From the NCBI GenBank assembly GCA_030040725.1, contig JASHTD010000526.1, forward strand, positions 1-31,355: a stretch of DNA of 31,355 bases, given 5' to 3'. Both the position numbers and the translations under genes were made by a program. This stretch comes from Candidatus Sulfotelmatobacter sp. Its GTDB lineage: Bacteria; Acidobacteriota; Terriglobia; Terriglobales; Acidobacteriaceae. Shown here piece after piece: positions 31,218-31,355 of this stretch. The notes below the pieces were generated by a model. It was not told where the DNA came from and searched no databases. It saw only the letters and a program-made list of their open reading frames with translations. Position 1 is the stretch's first letter. The number at the start of each line of letters is the position of its first letter.

Positions 31218-31355
31218 TTACATGATTCCGTGCTTTTCAAAAGCAGCGACGGCGCTGCTCCCTTCTTCCAGAGCCTTTCTCACCAGCTTTTCGCCGCGCG
31301 CTTTTTCGAGAGCCTTGGTAAAGACCTCAGTCGCAGCTTCGACCGGAATCACACA
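31218..31355 (-). CDS. RraA-family protein, C-terminal fragment (cut by window end)
   Basis: The last 45 codons of a leftward gene entering from the right edge. The sequence VIPVEAATEVFTKALEKARG, then a helix rich in Lys/Glu and the end AFEKHGIM, fits the C-terminal helices of the RraA/4-hydroxy-4-methyl-2-oxoglutarate aldolase family (typically ...VPxxxAxEVxxxALEKxRxE...xFxKHGI). Such proteins in sugar-acid loci may act as lyases. Because only the tail is visible, the call rests on pattern memory. Confidence 0.55.
   Translation of the reverse strand, partial: CVIPVEAATEVFTKALEKARGEKLVRKALEEGSSAVAAFEKHGIM

Overview
The window looks like a chromosomal segment of a soil-type Acidobacteriota (Terriglobia / Koribacter-like). 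This is inferred from gene content and style: a long PknB-type kinase fused to TPR repeats, a PilZ protein, a DUF885 peptidase, a small Cys/His protein of a type I associate with that phylum, and moderately GC-rich coding with clear Shine-Dalgarno (SD) sites. No rRNA, tRNA, CRISPR array, insertion sequence or phage gene was seen. No 16S or database comparison was possible.

Region 1 (1-12 kb) is housekeeping and signalling. It holds a PilZ protein (-), a membrane-anchored protein of unknown function (+), a type I glutamine synthetase with a clear terminator (+), a small Cys/His protein plus an OmpR-type response regulator and its histidine kinase (-), a secreted DUF885 metallopeptidase (+), an acyl-lipid/acyl-CoA desaturase (-), and a 1216-residue Ser/Thr kinase-TPR protein (-).

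Region 2 (12.2-23.2 kb) is a polyhydroxyalkanoate (PHA) island. First comes a biotin-dependent carboxyltransferase set: CT subunit, OadG-like small membrane subunit and biotin carrier. Next is a 901-residue protein joining an unknown N-terminal domain, a complete KASIII-type condensing enzyme and a complete PhaB-type acetoacetyl-CoA reductase. An SDR and a MaoC hydratase-phosphotransacylase fusion follow. Last are the regulator PhaR and, divergently, a phasin, a short PhaE-like subunit and a class III PhaC synthase. No PhaA thiolase is present. I therefore propose that acetoacetyl-CoA may be made here from malonyl-CoA by the KASIII domain, an NphT7-like route, and handed to the fused reductase. 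The same near-palindrome (TGCTGCA-N-TGCAGCA) sits just downstream of strong sigma70-like promoters of both the phasin gene and the SDR/MaoC-Pta pair, which suggests one PhaR regulon.

Region 3 (23.4-31.4 kb) is a sugar-acid/polysaccharide catabolic locus in two convergent arms. The + arm is mannonate dehydratase (UxuA), an SDR and an SMP-30 lactonase. The - arm is an RraA-like protein (cut by the window end), an SDR, a divergent UxuA paralogue, a sugar-porter MFS and a Tat-exported GH5 glycosidase. Together they would release, import and dehydrate uronate/aldonate-type sugars toward 2-keto-3-deoxy acids. Exact substrates cannot be read from the sequence.
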